From Cytophagaceae bacterium (lineage in GTDB: Bacteria > Bacteroidota > Bacteroidia > Cytophagales > Spirosomataceae): a stretch of DNA of 64,000 bases. Of this stretch, positions 44,347 through 53,015 are shown in pieces (position 1 is the stretch's first letter; every line of letters starts with the position of its first letter). Below the pieces are notes generated by a model, which saw only the letters and a program-made list of their open reading frames with translations, had not been told where the DNA came from and did no database searches. The stretch spans positions 124,001 to 188,000 of the forward strand of contig JAIXWQ010000011.1 of assembly GCA_027491195.1 (NCBI GenBank). The letters are read 5' to 3'. The translations under genes and the position numbers were made by a program.

Positions 44347-45611
44347 GCCTCTAACACTCTTCCTCTGGCAAATTCGTGATTCACAATTGGTGCCGGATAA
44401 GTAAACTCTTGCAATTCAGGAACCCATTTTTTAATGTAGGCCAAAGACTGGTCAAACTTCTGAGTCTGCAAAGTCGGATTAAATACCCGGAAATAAGGAG
44501 CCGCATCACAACCAGATCCAGCCGCCCACTGCCATCCCCCATTATTTGCCGCAAAATCGAAGTCCAATAATTTCTCTGCAAAATAGGCTTCACCCCAGCG
44601 CCAATCAATCAACAAATGCTTCACTAGAAAACTAGCCACAATCATGCGCACCCGATTGTGCATAAAACCGGTAGCATTTAGTTCCCGCATACCTGCATCC
44701 ACGATTGGGTAACCGGTTTTGCCTTCACACCAAGCTTTGAATTCGACTTCGTTATTACGCCAATTCATTCGGTCGTATTCTTTTCTAAACGAATGCCCTT
44801 CTGAAATATGCGGAAAATGATGCAGTATATTAAAATAAAAATCACGCCAAATCAGCTCATTCAGCCAGACCTCGGATTTCCCTAGTGCTCTGCGAACTAA
44901 AGATCGAATCGAAAGGGTACCAAATCGCAAATGAACCGAGAGTCTAGAAGTTCCTGGTTTAGCAGGAAAATCACGATCCTGAGCATAAGACTTAATCAAT
45001 TCATCCTGCACTTGCAGGCCTGGAAATACCAATCCAGAGGGCTGAAATCCAATGTCAGCTAAGCTGGGAATATTGAATTTATCATCAACATAATTTGAAA
45101 TCGTGGCAGAAGGGAAATTAGGTAATACAGTCTCTTGTAATAATGCCTTCCACTTCCTTGAATAAGGGGTAAATACGGTGTAAGGAGTACCAGCCCCAGA
45201 AAGCACTTCATCTTTTTCAAACACCACCTGATCTTTAAAGGTTTCGAATTTCACTCCCATTTCTTGAGCTAAGCCTTTGATTTTAGCATCTCTCTCAAGA
45301 CCATACCTTTCATAATCGTGGTTTGTGTATACTTTCACCACTTCCCATTCGCTGAACAAGGAACGGAATAGGATCAAAGGATCACCGTGTTTTACACAGA
45401 GATGTCCACCAATTTGCGTGTTAATTGCTTCCAGTGCCTGGTGTATGAACTCCACACGACCGTCTTTTTTCGAAGGTAAACGATCTAGAATGTTTGTGTC
45501 AAAAATAAAGAGCGGTAGAACAGGTACGTCGGAAGACAAGGCTTGGAATAATCCATGATTGTCTTCTATACGTAAATCACGTCTAAACCAAAATATCGAA
45601 ACTTTTTTCAT
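44322..45611 (-). CDS. phrB: cryptochrome/deoxyribodipyrimidine photolyase
   Basis: A 429-aa flavoprotein that uses blue light to reverse pyrimidine dimers. The N-terminal domain starts VSIFWFRRDLRIEDNHGLFQ; the FAD domain includes TSRLSVHLRFGTLSIR, WLNELIWRDFYFNILHHFPH, and the hallmark NNGGWQWAAGSGCDAAPYFR followed by 'VFNPTLQTQKFD'. Length is slightly short of 470, normal for this subgroup. A DASH or signalling cryptochrome role cannot be excluded from sequence alone. It ends 25 nt inside the convergent DUF3108 gene. Confidence 0.93.
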   Translation of the reverse strand: MKKVSIFWFRRDLRIEDNHGLFQALSSDVPVLPLFIFDTNILDRLPSKKDGRVEFIHQALEAINTQIGGHLCVKHGDPLILFRSLFSEWEVVKVYTNHDYERYGLERDAKIKGLAQEMGVKFETFKDQVVFEKDEVLSGAGTPYTVFTPYSRKWKALLQETVLPNFPSATISNYVDDKFNIPSLADIGFQPSGLVFPGLQVQDELIKSYAQDRDFPAKPGTSRLSVHLRFGTLSIRSLVRRALGKSEVWLNELIWRDFYFNILHHFPHISEGHSFRKEYDRMNWRNNEVEFKAWCEGKTGYPIVDAGMRELNATGFMHNRVRMIVASFLVKHLLIDWRWGEAYFAEKLLDFDFAANNGGWQWAAGSGCDAAPYFRVFNPTLQTQKFDQSLAYIKKWVPELQEFTYPAPIVNHEFARGRVLEAYKVALGK

Positions 45612-45670
45612 GCCTTATCTGTCTTAAAGGGCTAAACTACGTAGATTCTGTATTGTTTCAAAAATTTACC

Positions 45671-45702
45671 TTGACAAGCCCCCCTTCAATATGGTATATT
45701 TG
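45671..45702 (+). promoter_or_regulatory. queA promoter
   Basis: TTGAC (TTG at 45671-45673), 21 nt, then TATATTTG (45695-45702), 30 nt before the queA ATG. Confidence 0.75.
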
Positions 45703-45731
45703 TAAATTATAAAAATTCAACCCCTCTGAGA

Positions 45732-46784
45732 ATGAAATTATCTGAATTCAGATTTGATTTACCCCAAAACTTAATTGCCCTTAATCCTACTGAAAATCGC
45801 GAAGATGCGCGCATGATGGTAGTGAACCGTAAGAACAAGACGATTGAACATAAGAAATTCACTGATATTATTGATTATTTTGGCGAAGGAGATGTGTTAG
45901 TAACAAACAATACAAAGGTTTTTCCAGCACGTTTATATGGCAATAAAGAGAAAACAGGGGCTCAGATTGAGGTATTTTTATTGAGAGAGCTAAATAGAGA
46001 GCACCGTCTTTGGGACGTATTAGTAGATCCAGCACGTAAAATTCGTGTAGGTAATAAATTATATTTCGGAGATTCTGACCTAGTGGCAGAAGTAATTGAT
46101 AACACGACTTCTCGTGGACGTACCATTCGTTTCTTGTATGATGGCGATCATGATGCACTAATGCAGGCGATTCACGAATTAGGGGAAACTCCACTTCCAG
46201 ATGAGATTCGTTTCAAAAGAGCGGCTACAGAGGATGACCGTGATCGTTTCCAAACCATTTATGCAGAGCACGTAGGTGCAGTGGCAGCCCCTACAGCGGG
46301 TTTACACTTCTCCAAAATTGTGATGAAGCGTATGGAATTAAACGGCGCTCAATTCACTCCTATCACATTGCACGTGGGTTTAGGTACTTTCCGTCAGGTA
46401 GATGTAGAGGATCTGACTAAACACAAAACGGATTCTGAGCACTTCATGATCAATGAGGCAACTTGTAATTATGTGAACGAGGCAATCGATAACAAAAAAC
46501 AAGTTTTGGCGGTAGGAACAACGGTAATGAAAGCCCTAGAATCATCTGTATCAGCTTCTGGTCACTTAAAACCAATTAATAGCTGGACAGATAAGTTTAT
46601 CTTCCCTCCGTACGAGTTTAAAATCCCAACGGCTTTATTGACTAATTTCCATTTACCAGAATCGATTCTATTAATGATGGCTTCGGCTTTTGGTGGACAT
46701 GAATTAATCACGGAGGCGTATAAACAGGCTATCAAGGAGAAATACCGTTTCTTCTCGTATGGTGATGTGATGTTAATCATCTAA
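45732..46784 (+). CDS. queA: tRNA preQ1(34) S-adenosylmethionine ribosyltransferase-isomerase
   Basis: A 350-aa enzyme that transfers the ribosyl of SAM to preQ1 at tRNA position 34, making epoxyqueuosine. Family motifs: [64 protein letters not shown] and [20 protein letters not shown]. Length is typical. ispD starts 20 nt downstream, so they are probably cotranscribed. Confidence 0.97.
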   Translation: MKLSEFRFDLPQNLIALNPTENREDARMMVVNRKNKTIEHKKFTDIIDYFGEGDVLVTNNTKVFPARLYGNKEKTGAQIEVFLLRELNREHRLWDVLVDPARKIRVGNKLYFGDSDLVAEVIDNTTSRGRTIRFLYDGDHDALMQAIHELGETPLPDEIRFKRAATEDDRDRFQTIYAEHVGAVAAPTAGLHFSKIVMKRMELNGAQFTPITLHVGLGTFRQVDVEDLTKHKTDSEHFMINEATCNYVNEAIDNKKQVLAVGTTVMKALESSVSASGHLKPINSWTDKFIFPPYEFKIPTALLTNFHLPESILLMMASAFGGHELITEAYKQAIKEKYRFFSYGDVMLII

Positions 46785-46804
46785 TAGAATTAAACGGGTT
46801 TGCT

Positions 46805-47470
46805 TTGAAAAAATTTGCCATCATTGTTGCAGGAGGCTCCGGCCAACGTATGAATAGTACGATTCCTAAGCAATTTCTGCTTTTACAAGGCAAACCCGTC
46901 TTATATCACACTCTGGCAGCCTTCCACAAAGCAGACCCCAAGACTGAACTATTGGTTGTCTTGCCAGCGGAACAATTTGACTACTGGAAATCCATCATAA
47001 GCGAATTACCTGAAATACCCCACCGATTAGTCGAAGGGGGTGAATCTAGGTTCCAAAGCAGCAAAAATGCCATAGAGGCATTAGAGGGGGAAGGAATCGT
47101 GGCTATTCATGATGGAGTTCGTCCTATCATTGAACCTGAATTAATTTCAGCTAGCTTCCAAGAAGCAGCTACTAAAGGAAATGCGGTTCTAGCCGTGGCG
47201 TCAAAAGATTCTGTTCGTTTTTATTCTACGGAAAAAGCTGGATTCGAACACTTAAATCGAGAGTCCATTCGTTTGATACAAACGCCACAAATTTTCACTT
47301 TGAAAGACTTGAAAACAGCTTTTAAACAAGATTATTCAACAGATTTTACAGACGACGCTCGCGTTGTGGAGTCTATCGGAGTTAAAATTAACCTAGTAGA
47401 AGGCTCCTATCGAAATATTAAAATCACCACGCCTGAGGATTTAGACTTAGCTGAGGTCCTACTTACATAA
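46805..47470 (+). CDS. ispD: 2-C-methyl-D-erythritol 4-phosphate cytidylyltransferase
   Basis: A 221-aa enzyme of the MEP isoprenoid pathway that makes CDP-ME. The nucleotide motif AGGSGQRM with KQFLLLQGKPVLYHTL follows within ten residues of the start, and VAIHDGVRPIIEPE and 'NLVEGSYRNIKITTPEDL' are clear. The only start that keeps the glycine-rich loop is TTG at 46805 (MKKFAIIVAGGSG); the first ATG is codon 18, inside the loop. No other MEP gene is nearby. Confidence 0.95.
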   Translation: MKKFAIIVAGGSGQRMNSTIPKQFLLLQGKPVLYHTLAAFHKADPKTELLVVLPAEQFDYWKSIISELPEIPHRLVEGGESRFQSSKNAIEALEGEGIVAIHDGVRPIIEPELISASFQEAATKGNAVLAVASKDSVRFYSTEKAGFEHLNRESIRLIQTPQIFTLKDLKTAFKQDYSTDFTDDARVVESIGVKINLVEGSYRNIKITTPEDLDLAEVLLT

Positions 47471-47471
47471 T

Positions 47472-49844
47472 ATGAAAAACACTTGGGACTGGATTGGAAA
47501 AAGCATCCTTCGCTATAAATTCCCCTTATTAGGATTTATTCTATTACTTACTGTTGGGTTAGGTTTCAAGGCAAGTCAGATTCAGTTGAGCTATGAATTA
47601 GCTAAAATACTTCCAAAAACGGACGAGCGTTTTCAATTATACGAGGGATTTAAAAAGAAATATGGCGAAGATGGCGCCGTTATGGTCATCGCCGTAGAAA
47701 ACGATCAAATTTTCAGCCCCGAAGAATTCAAAGCTTGGCGTGACTTAAGTTCAGCTGTAAAAAAACAGCCTGGCATTAAAAACGTTCTCTCGCTGGCTAC
47801 TTTACCTGAATTATACCTTGATTCGACTGAGAAGAAATTCAAAACTCGCTTATTGCTTGATTCAACCGCCGTGCTTAATGAGGAGAATCTGAATCGCTTT
47901 AAAACTCAATTAGGTAATCTACCCATCTATAAGAACTTCCTTTATACAGAAGATTTAAAGACACATCTGCTTCTTATCACCCTAGATCAGAAGGTAATCA
48001 ATGATAAAGGGAGAATTACCTTAGTAAAAAACATAAAGGCCTTAGGAGAGCAATACCAAGCAAAAATGAAGCATACGGTTCACATGACGGGTATGCCCTT
48101 CATTCGGACAGAGTATACTTCTCAAGTGACGAAAGAGTTAAGTCTATTTTTAGGGCTAGCCATTTTAGTTACTTCTCTAATTTTACTCTTCTTCTTCCGT
48201 TCCTTACAAGTGGTATTCTTTGCGAATATTGTGGTCTTGGTGGGGATTATAGCCTCCTTGGCCACAATTGTATTCTTTGGATTTAAGATTACCTTATTGT
48301 CTGGATTAATTCCTCCACTGATTGTGGTGATCGGTATCCCCAATGTCATATTCCTACTGAATAAATACCACGAGACGTATTTAGCAGGAAAATCAAAAGA
48401 AGAATCCTTAATCGAAAGTGCTTCTAAGGTAGGTAGAACCTTGTTTTTAGCAAATTTAACTACCTCCATAGGATTTGGAGTGTTTGCGTTTACGGGTTCA
48501 GCGTTATTAGTTGAATTTGGTGTGGTAGCTGCCTTAAATGTGATGATCACCTTCTTCATCTCGCTGGTTCTTATTCCCATATTCTTCAGTTTCTTGGCAC
48601 CTCCACAGAAGAAAGATTTAGCTCATTTTGAATCTATTCGAGTGAATAAATTCTTAAATCGAGTAGATGTGTGGGTTTTACACCATAGAAAATTCATCTA
48701 TGGTTTCATCTCCATTGTACTCGTAATCTCCTTTTATGGATTGACTAAAATCCAAGCTGTAGGCTACATTGTGGATGATTTACCTCGTGATAATGCGATC
48801 TATACGGATTTAAAGTTTGTGGAAGACCGATTTAAGGGGGTGATGCCATTTGAGATCAATATTGATGCTTTTGAAAAAGGGAGGGCATTAACACCTGAGC
48901 TTTTGGCAAAAATCAAGAGAACAGAAAAGTTAATCGCTAAATACCCGGAATTCACTCAAGGAATTTCCATTTTAACGGCCACTAAATACTTGTATCAGGT
49001 CTACAGAGGTGGAGATCCTAAGTATTTCACTTTGCCTGGAATTGATGAGTTAGCTAAATTAAAGGACTTCCAATCCAGCTTGAATGGCAAAAACAATTTA
49101 TTCTCAGGATTCTTAGATAAAGAACAACGCTTCACTCGGGTCAGTTTCCAAATGCAAGATGCCGGAACCGTACGGACTAGGGCTTTATTTGATGAAATTC
49201 AACCCAAAATCGATAGCATTTTCAGGACAGATATAGAAACGGGGGAGCTACTACAGAAAGGTGATAAGCGAGGATATCAAGCAGATGTAACAGGTAATTC
49301 GGTCATTTATGCCTTCCAAACAGAGTATTTGCAGGTCAACCTCATCGAGAGTACGATTACCGCCATTGTGTTAATCTGTATTTTGATGGCCCTACTTTTT
49401 AGGTCTTGGAAAATGGTCTTGATCTCTACCCTACCCAGTTTAATTCCTCTGATCATCACGGCGGGTTTAATGGGCTATTTTGGGATTGCGTTAAAACCAA
49501 GCACAATTTTAATCTTCTCAATTGCCTTTGGTATTTCTAGTGATGGGACTATTTATTTCCTAACTCGCTACAAAGAAGAATGGGGAAAAAATAATAAAAA
49601 CATCCAAAAAGCGGTACAGACTACTATTTTAAAGACAGGCGTTTCTATGTTCTATACGGCGATGATTCTGTTTTTTGGGTTCTTCATCTTCACAGCGTCG
49701 ACATTTAAAGGGACTCAGGCACTTGGAATATTAGTTTCTGTGACACTTTTAATGGCCATGATTTGTAATTTAATCTTACTTCCGGCCTTCTTGTTAGGAT
49801 TAAATAAAAAGGAGATATCCACCATTTTAGAAGAGGATTTGTAG
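47472..49844 (+). CDS. RND/MMPL superfamily exporter
   Basis: A 790-aa inner-membrane protein with the duplicated RND layout: one N-terminal span, a periplasmic loop of about 180 residues, five spans (about 225-370), another single span (about 405), a second loop, and five C-terminal spans from about 620. GIPNVIFLLNKYHE and FGISSDGTIYFLTRYKEEWG are the paired span-4 motifs (the second with Asp, likely the proton relay). Such proteins export lipids or hydrophobic compounds; the substrate is unknown. It starts 1 nt after ispD and abuts the MFS gene. Confidence 0.9.
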   Translation: MKNTWDWIGKSILRYKFPLLGFILLLTVGLGFKASQIQLSYELAKILPKTDERFQLYEGFKKKYGEDGAVMVIAVENDQIFSPEEFKAWRDLSSAVKKQPGIKNVLSLATLPELYLDSTEKKFKTRLLLDSTAVLNEENLNRFKTQLGNLPIYKNFLYTEDLKTHLLLITLDQKVINDKGRITLVKNIKALGEQYQAKMKHTVHMTGMPFIRTEYTSQVTKELSLFLGLAILVTSLILLFFFRSLQVVFFANIVVLVGIIASLATIVFFGFKITLLSGLIPPLIVVIGIPNVIFLLNKYHETYLAGKSKEESLIESASKVGRTLFLANLTTSIGFGVFAFTGSALLVEFGVVAALNVMITFFISLVLIPIFFSFLAPPQKKDLAHFESIRVNKFLNRVDVWVLHHRKFIYGFISIVLVISFYGLTKIQAVGYIVDDLPRDNAIYTDLKFVEDRFKGVMPFEINIDAFEKGRALTPELLAKIKRTEKLIAKYPEFTQGISILTATKYLYQVYRGGDPKYFTLPGIDELAKLKDFQSSLNGKNNLFSGFLDKEQRFTRVSFQMQDAGTVRTRALFDEIQPKIDSIFRTDIETGELLQKGDKRGYQADVTGNSVIYAFQTEYLQVNLIESTITAIVLICILMALLFRSWKMVLISTLPSLIPLIITAGLMGYFGIALKPSTILIFSIAFGISSDGTIYFLTRYKEEWGKNNKNIQKAVQTTILKTGVSMFYTAMILFFGFFIFTASTFKGTQALGILVSVTLLMAMICNLILLPAFLLGLNKKEISTILEEDL

Positions 49845-51026
49845 ATGAAGGAGACTAAACCGTCATTGTATACTTTATCGTTCTTCTTACTTTGCCTGAG
49901 TAATTTCTTGTTTTCGGCGAGTTTCTCCATGATTATCCCGGAGCTTCCTGATTATTTAGCTAGCTTGGGTGGCAAAGAATACATCGGATATACCATTGCT
50001 TTATTTACACTAGCCGCTGGCCTTTCTAGACCCTTTTCTGGTAAATTGACTGATCACGTGGGTCGGATTCCCATCATGGCCTTCGGTTCCTTAGTTTGTT
50101 TCATTTGTGGAGGACTTTACCCCCTATTACATACGGTTCAGGGATTTTTATTTCTCCGCTTTATTCATGGCATGTCTACGGGGACTAAACCCACAGCGAC
50201 TGCAGCCTATGTTGCTGATGTGATCCCAGAGGATCGAAGAGGGGAAGCACAAGGAAGTTTAGGGATCTTTACTGCGACTGGAATGTCCATTGGTCCAGCT
50301 ATTGGAAGTTTTTTAGCTTCGGCTTATGGTTTAGACCAAATGTTCTACATCTCCTCCGTTTTCGCTTTAGCCTCCATTCTTATTTTGAGTCGGATGAAGG
50401 AAACTTTACCTCCTACGATGAAATCCCGGTTAAGATTATCTCTTTTTCGAATCGGGTGGAAAGATGTTTTTGAGCCTAAAATAATACCGGTATTTTGGAT
50501 CATGTTATTCGTTTCCTTTTCTGCTGGGGCGATGATCACCTTAATCCCTGATACCTCCAAAATTGTAGGATGGACAAATAAGGGCTTATATTTTACTATT
50601 TACACCGTCTCCTCCATCGTTATTCGTTTCTTCTTTTCCAAAGCATCCGATCAATATGGACGAATTCCCGTGTTGATTTTTGGCTGTTTTATGCTAAGCC
50701 TATCCATGTTTTTATTAGTATTCTCCGCTAATTCCTATCTGATGATCATATCAGCCATTATTTATGGGGTCGCCTGGGGTTTTAATACACCCACACTTGC
50801 CGCTTGGACGAATGATTTAGGGGACAAAAACCACATGGGACGTGCGATGGCAACCATGTATATCGCTTTAGAGGCAGGAATCGGAATAGGCGCTTATGTA
50901 TCTGGAGAAATCTACCAAGGGATTCCAAATCATATTCCCATTCCGTTTTTAATCGCGGGATTATTATCTTTACTCGCATTCCTACTTTTGTGGAAGAAAA
51001 AACAAGCATGGACCTATGGAATTTAG
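49845..51026 (+). CDS. MFS transporter
   Basis: A 393-aa major-facilitator protein with 12 predicted spans. The loop 2-3 motif is SRPFSGKLTDHVGRIPIMAF, and a TetA/Bcr-like motif C region is seen in LGIFTATGMSIGPAIGSFLA. It is probably a drug or metabolite efflux pump; substrate unknown. It starts directly after the RND gene stop (no gap), and its last 11 nt overlap the next small gene. Confidence 0.9.
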   Translation: MKETKPSLYTLSFFLLCLSNFLFSASFSMIIPELPDYLASLGGKEYIGYTIALFTLAAGLSRPFSGKLTDHVGRIPIMAFGSLVCFICGGLYPLLHTVQGFLFLRFIHGMSTGTKPTATAAYVADVIPEDRRGEAQGSLGIFTATGMSIGPAIGSFLASAYGLDQMFYISSVFALASILILSRMKETLPPTMKSRLRLSLFRIGWKDVFEPKIIPVFWIMLFVSFSAGAMITLIPDTSKIVGWTNKGLYFTIYTVSSIVIRFFFSKASDQYGRIPVLIFGCFMLSLSMFLLVFSANSYLMIISAIIYGVAWGFNTPTLAAWTNDLGDKNHMGRAMATMYIALEAGIGIGAYVSGEIYQGIPNHIPIPFLIAGLLSLLAFLLLWKKKQAWTYGI

Positions 51027-51198
51027 CGACTATTTAGTGCAGAAAAATATTTGTTCCACTCGCTTTTCAGCTGGAGATCCCTCCTTGTTTCAAGCTTGGT
51101 CAAGCGCATATAATCTTCTGCATCCTGCTAGTTTCACAGAACAAAACAAGTTCATTATTAACAAAATCCGAAGAAAATATCCTCTAAAAAAGGAGTAA
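51016..51198 (+). CDS. 60-aa conserved-looking small protein
   Basis: A 60-aa soluble protein: MEFSDYLVQKNICSTRFSAG at the start, LFQAWSSAYNLLHPASFTEQ in the middle and IINKIRRKYPLKKE at the end. The H-P-x-S-F-T-x-Q and I-R-R-K-Y-P elements recall a small Bacteroidota family I have seen without an assigned function. The 11-nt overlap with the MFS gene implies coupled translation. Not a shadow frame: it extends 170 nt beyond the MFS stop with no competing gene. Confidence 0.65.
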   Translation: MEFSDYLVQKNICSTRFSAGDPSLFQAWSSAYNLLHPASFTEQNKFIINKIRRKYPLKKE

Positions 51199-51218
51199 TA
51201 ACAGGTACTCGTTGTCTT

Positions 51219-51226
51219 TATATTTG
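51219..51226 (+). promoter_or_regulatory. candidate -7 box upstream of gapN
   Basis: TATATTTG is an exact TAnnTTTG in the 128-nt gap before gapN, leaving a leader of about 95 nt. No TTG at the proper distance. Confidence 0.35.
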
Positions 51227-51326
51227 TAAATAACCGGAAAAACATGGTACTATTTAAATAATAGATTCTGTCTTTTATTTGAAATGTGCTAATTCCGGAG
51301 ATTTGTAAAAATTAATACGCAAGACA

Positions 51327-52949
51327 ATGCCCGAAAACAATTTACAGAACTTGTTCCCATCAGCTGGACAAATCCCCAAGGAATACGATTTAACGCAACC
51401 CATCGAGCAAAAAGAATATTTAGTTAATGGAGAAATGCGTCAATGGAAAGGAAAAACGCAAGACGTTTGGTCTCCAATCTATGTAAAAACAGACAAAGGT
51501 TTTGAGCAAAAACGTATCGGCTCCTATCCTATCACGGATGCGGCAGATGCCATGGAAGTTTTGTATGCTGGCGTAAAAGCTTATTCAAATGGTCGTGGCG
51601 AATGGCCTTCAATGACCGTTGCGCAAAGAATCGAGTGTGTAGAGAAATTCACACAAAAAATGATTCAAAAGCGCGATGAGGTAGTCAAATTGTTAATGTG
51701 GGAAATCGGTAAATCATTAGGCGATTCTCAAAAAGAATTTGATCGTACTGTTCAATACATTTATGACACCATCGGTGCACTAAAAGATATCGACCGCAAT
51801 TCCTCCACTTTCTTAATCGAAGAAGGAATCATCGGTCAAGTAAGACGTTCTCCATTAGGAGTTGTTCTTTGTATGGGTCCATTCAACTATCCTTTGAATG
51901 AAACCTTTACTACCCTAATTCCTGCCCTAATTATGGGTAACATTGTTTTATTCAAACCACCGAAACACGGTACCTTATTACACTACCCCTTACTAGAGGC
52001 CTTTAAAGATTCCTTCCCTGCTGGTGTTATTAACACCTTATATGGTCGTGGAAACTCGATTATCCCTCAATTAATGGAATCAGGGAAAATCGACGTATTA
52101 ACCTTAATCGGTTCTTCCAAAGTGGCGGATAAGTTAAAGAAGATGCACCCGAAAGTGAATCGTCTACGTGCTATCTTAGGACTTGATGCAAAGAACGCGG
52201 CGATTGTAACTGAAAGCGCAGACTTAGATTCAGCGATCAATGAATGTCTTTTAGGATCTCTATCCTTCAATGGACAACGATGTACAGCCGTAAAAATCAT
52301 CTTTGTTCACAAATCCCTTGCAGATAAATTCAATGAAGGTTTAGCTAAAAAGATTGAAGCTTTGAAATTAGGTATGATGTGGGAGCCAGGTGTTCAAATT
52401 ACTCCACTTCCTGAGCCTAATAAACCAGCTTACCTAACTGAATTAATTGAAGATGCGAAGTTGCATGGCGCGAAGGTGATGAATGAGCATGGTGGTGAGA
52501 ATTTCAAATCGATCTTCTTCCCTGCTTTATTATACCCAGTGAATAGCAAGATGAAGGTTTGGCATGAGGAGCAGTTTGGACCCGTCGTTCCTGTTGTACC
52601 TTTTGAAAACTTAGACGAGCCGATTGATTATATCCATGAATCATCCCATGGTCAGCAAGTGGCGATTTTCGGAACGGATGTAAACCAAATCTCTGAATTG
52701 ATTGATGCCACCGTGAATCAAGTTTCTCGTGTAAATATCAATGCGCAATGTCAACGTGGACCAGACTCCTTCCCTTTCACAGGACGTAAAGACTCTGCAG
52801 AAGGTACTTTATCAGTAACTGCGGCATTACGTTCTTTCTCTATTCGTACTGTAGTGGCTACAAAAGCGACTCAATCGAATAAGGACATCGTGAATGCGAT
52901 CGTTGAGAACCAACAATCGAACTTCTTATCGACTAGATTTATCTTGTAA
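51327..52949 (+). CDS. gapN: NADP-dependent non-phosphorylating glyceraldehyde-3-phosphate dehydrogenase (ALDH family)
   Basis: A 540-aa aldehyde dehydrogenase that likely oxidises glyceraldehyde-3-phosphate to 3-phosphoglycerate with NADP, giving NADPH. The catalytic Cys is in LSFNGQRCTAVKIIFVH and the Asn of the oxyanion hole in GPFNYPLNETFTTLIPA. The motif that usually reads LELGGK, holding the general-base Glu, reads LGLDAK. The protein is about 60 residues longer than most ALDH proteins, mainly at the N-terminus. It has its own terminator. Substrate assignment rests on family resemblance. Confidence 0.82.
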   Translation: MPENNLQNLFPSAGQIPKEYDLTQPIEQKEYLVNGEMRQWKGKTQDVWSPIYVKTDKGFEQKRIGSYPITDAADAMEVLYAGVKAYSNGRGEWPSMTVAQRIECVEKFTQKMIQKRDEVVKLLMWEIGKSLGDSQKEFDRTVQYIYDTIGALKDIDRNSSTFLIEEGIIGQVRRSPLGVVLCMGPFNYPLNETFTTLIPALIMGNIVLFKPPKHGTLLHYPLLEAFKDSFPAGVINTLYGRGNSIIPQLMESGKIDVLTLIGSSKVADKLKKMHPKVNRLRAILGLDAKNAAIVTESADLDSAINECLLGSLSFNGQRCTAVKIIFVHKSLADKFNEGLAKKIEALKLGMMWEPGVQITPLPEPNKPAYLTELIEDAKLHGAKVMNEHGGENFKSIFFPALLYPVNSKMKVWHEEQFGPVVPVVPFENLDEPIDYIHESSHGQQVAIFGTDVNQISELIDATVNQVSRVNINAQCQRGPDSFPFTGRKDSAEGTLSVTAALRSFSIRTVVATKATQSNKDIVNAIVENQQSNFLSTRFIL

Positions 52950-52968
52950 TCTAACGATTTCGATAAAT

Positions 52969-53000
52969 AAAAAGGCCAGCGCTTTCGTGCTGGCCTTTTT
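52969..53000. terminator. bidirectional terminator
   Basis: AAAAAGGCCAGC pairs with GCTGGCCTTTTT around an 8-nt loop, between gapN (plus) and the ABC-F gene (minus, stop 53016). Confidence 0.92.
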
Positions 53001-53015
53001 TATTGTTCATGTACT

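Noticed and set aside
48122-48580. A 152-codon minus-strand frame inside the RND exporter gene
   Set aside because: Antisense shadow of a clear membrane protein; low-complexity Asn/Thr/Lys composition and no independent signal.
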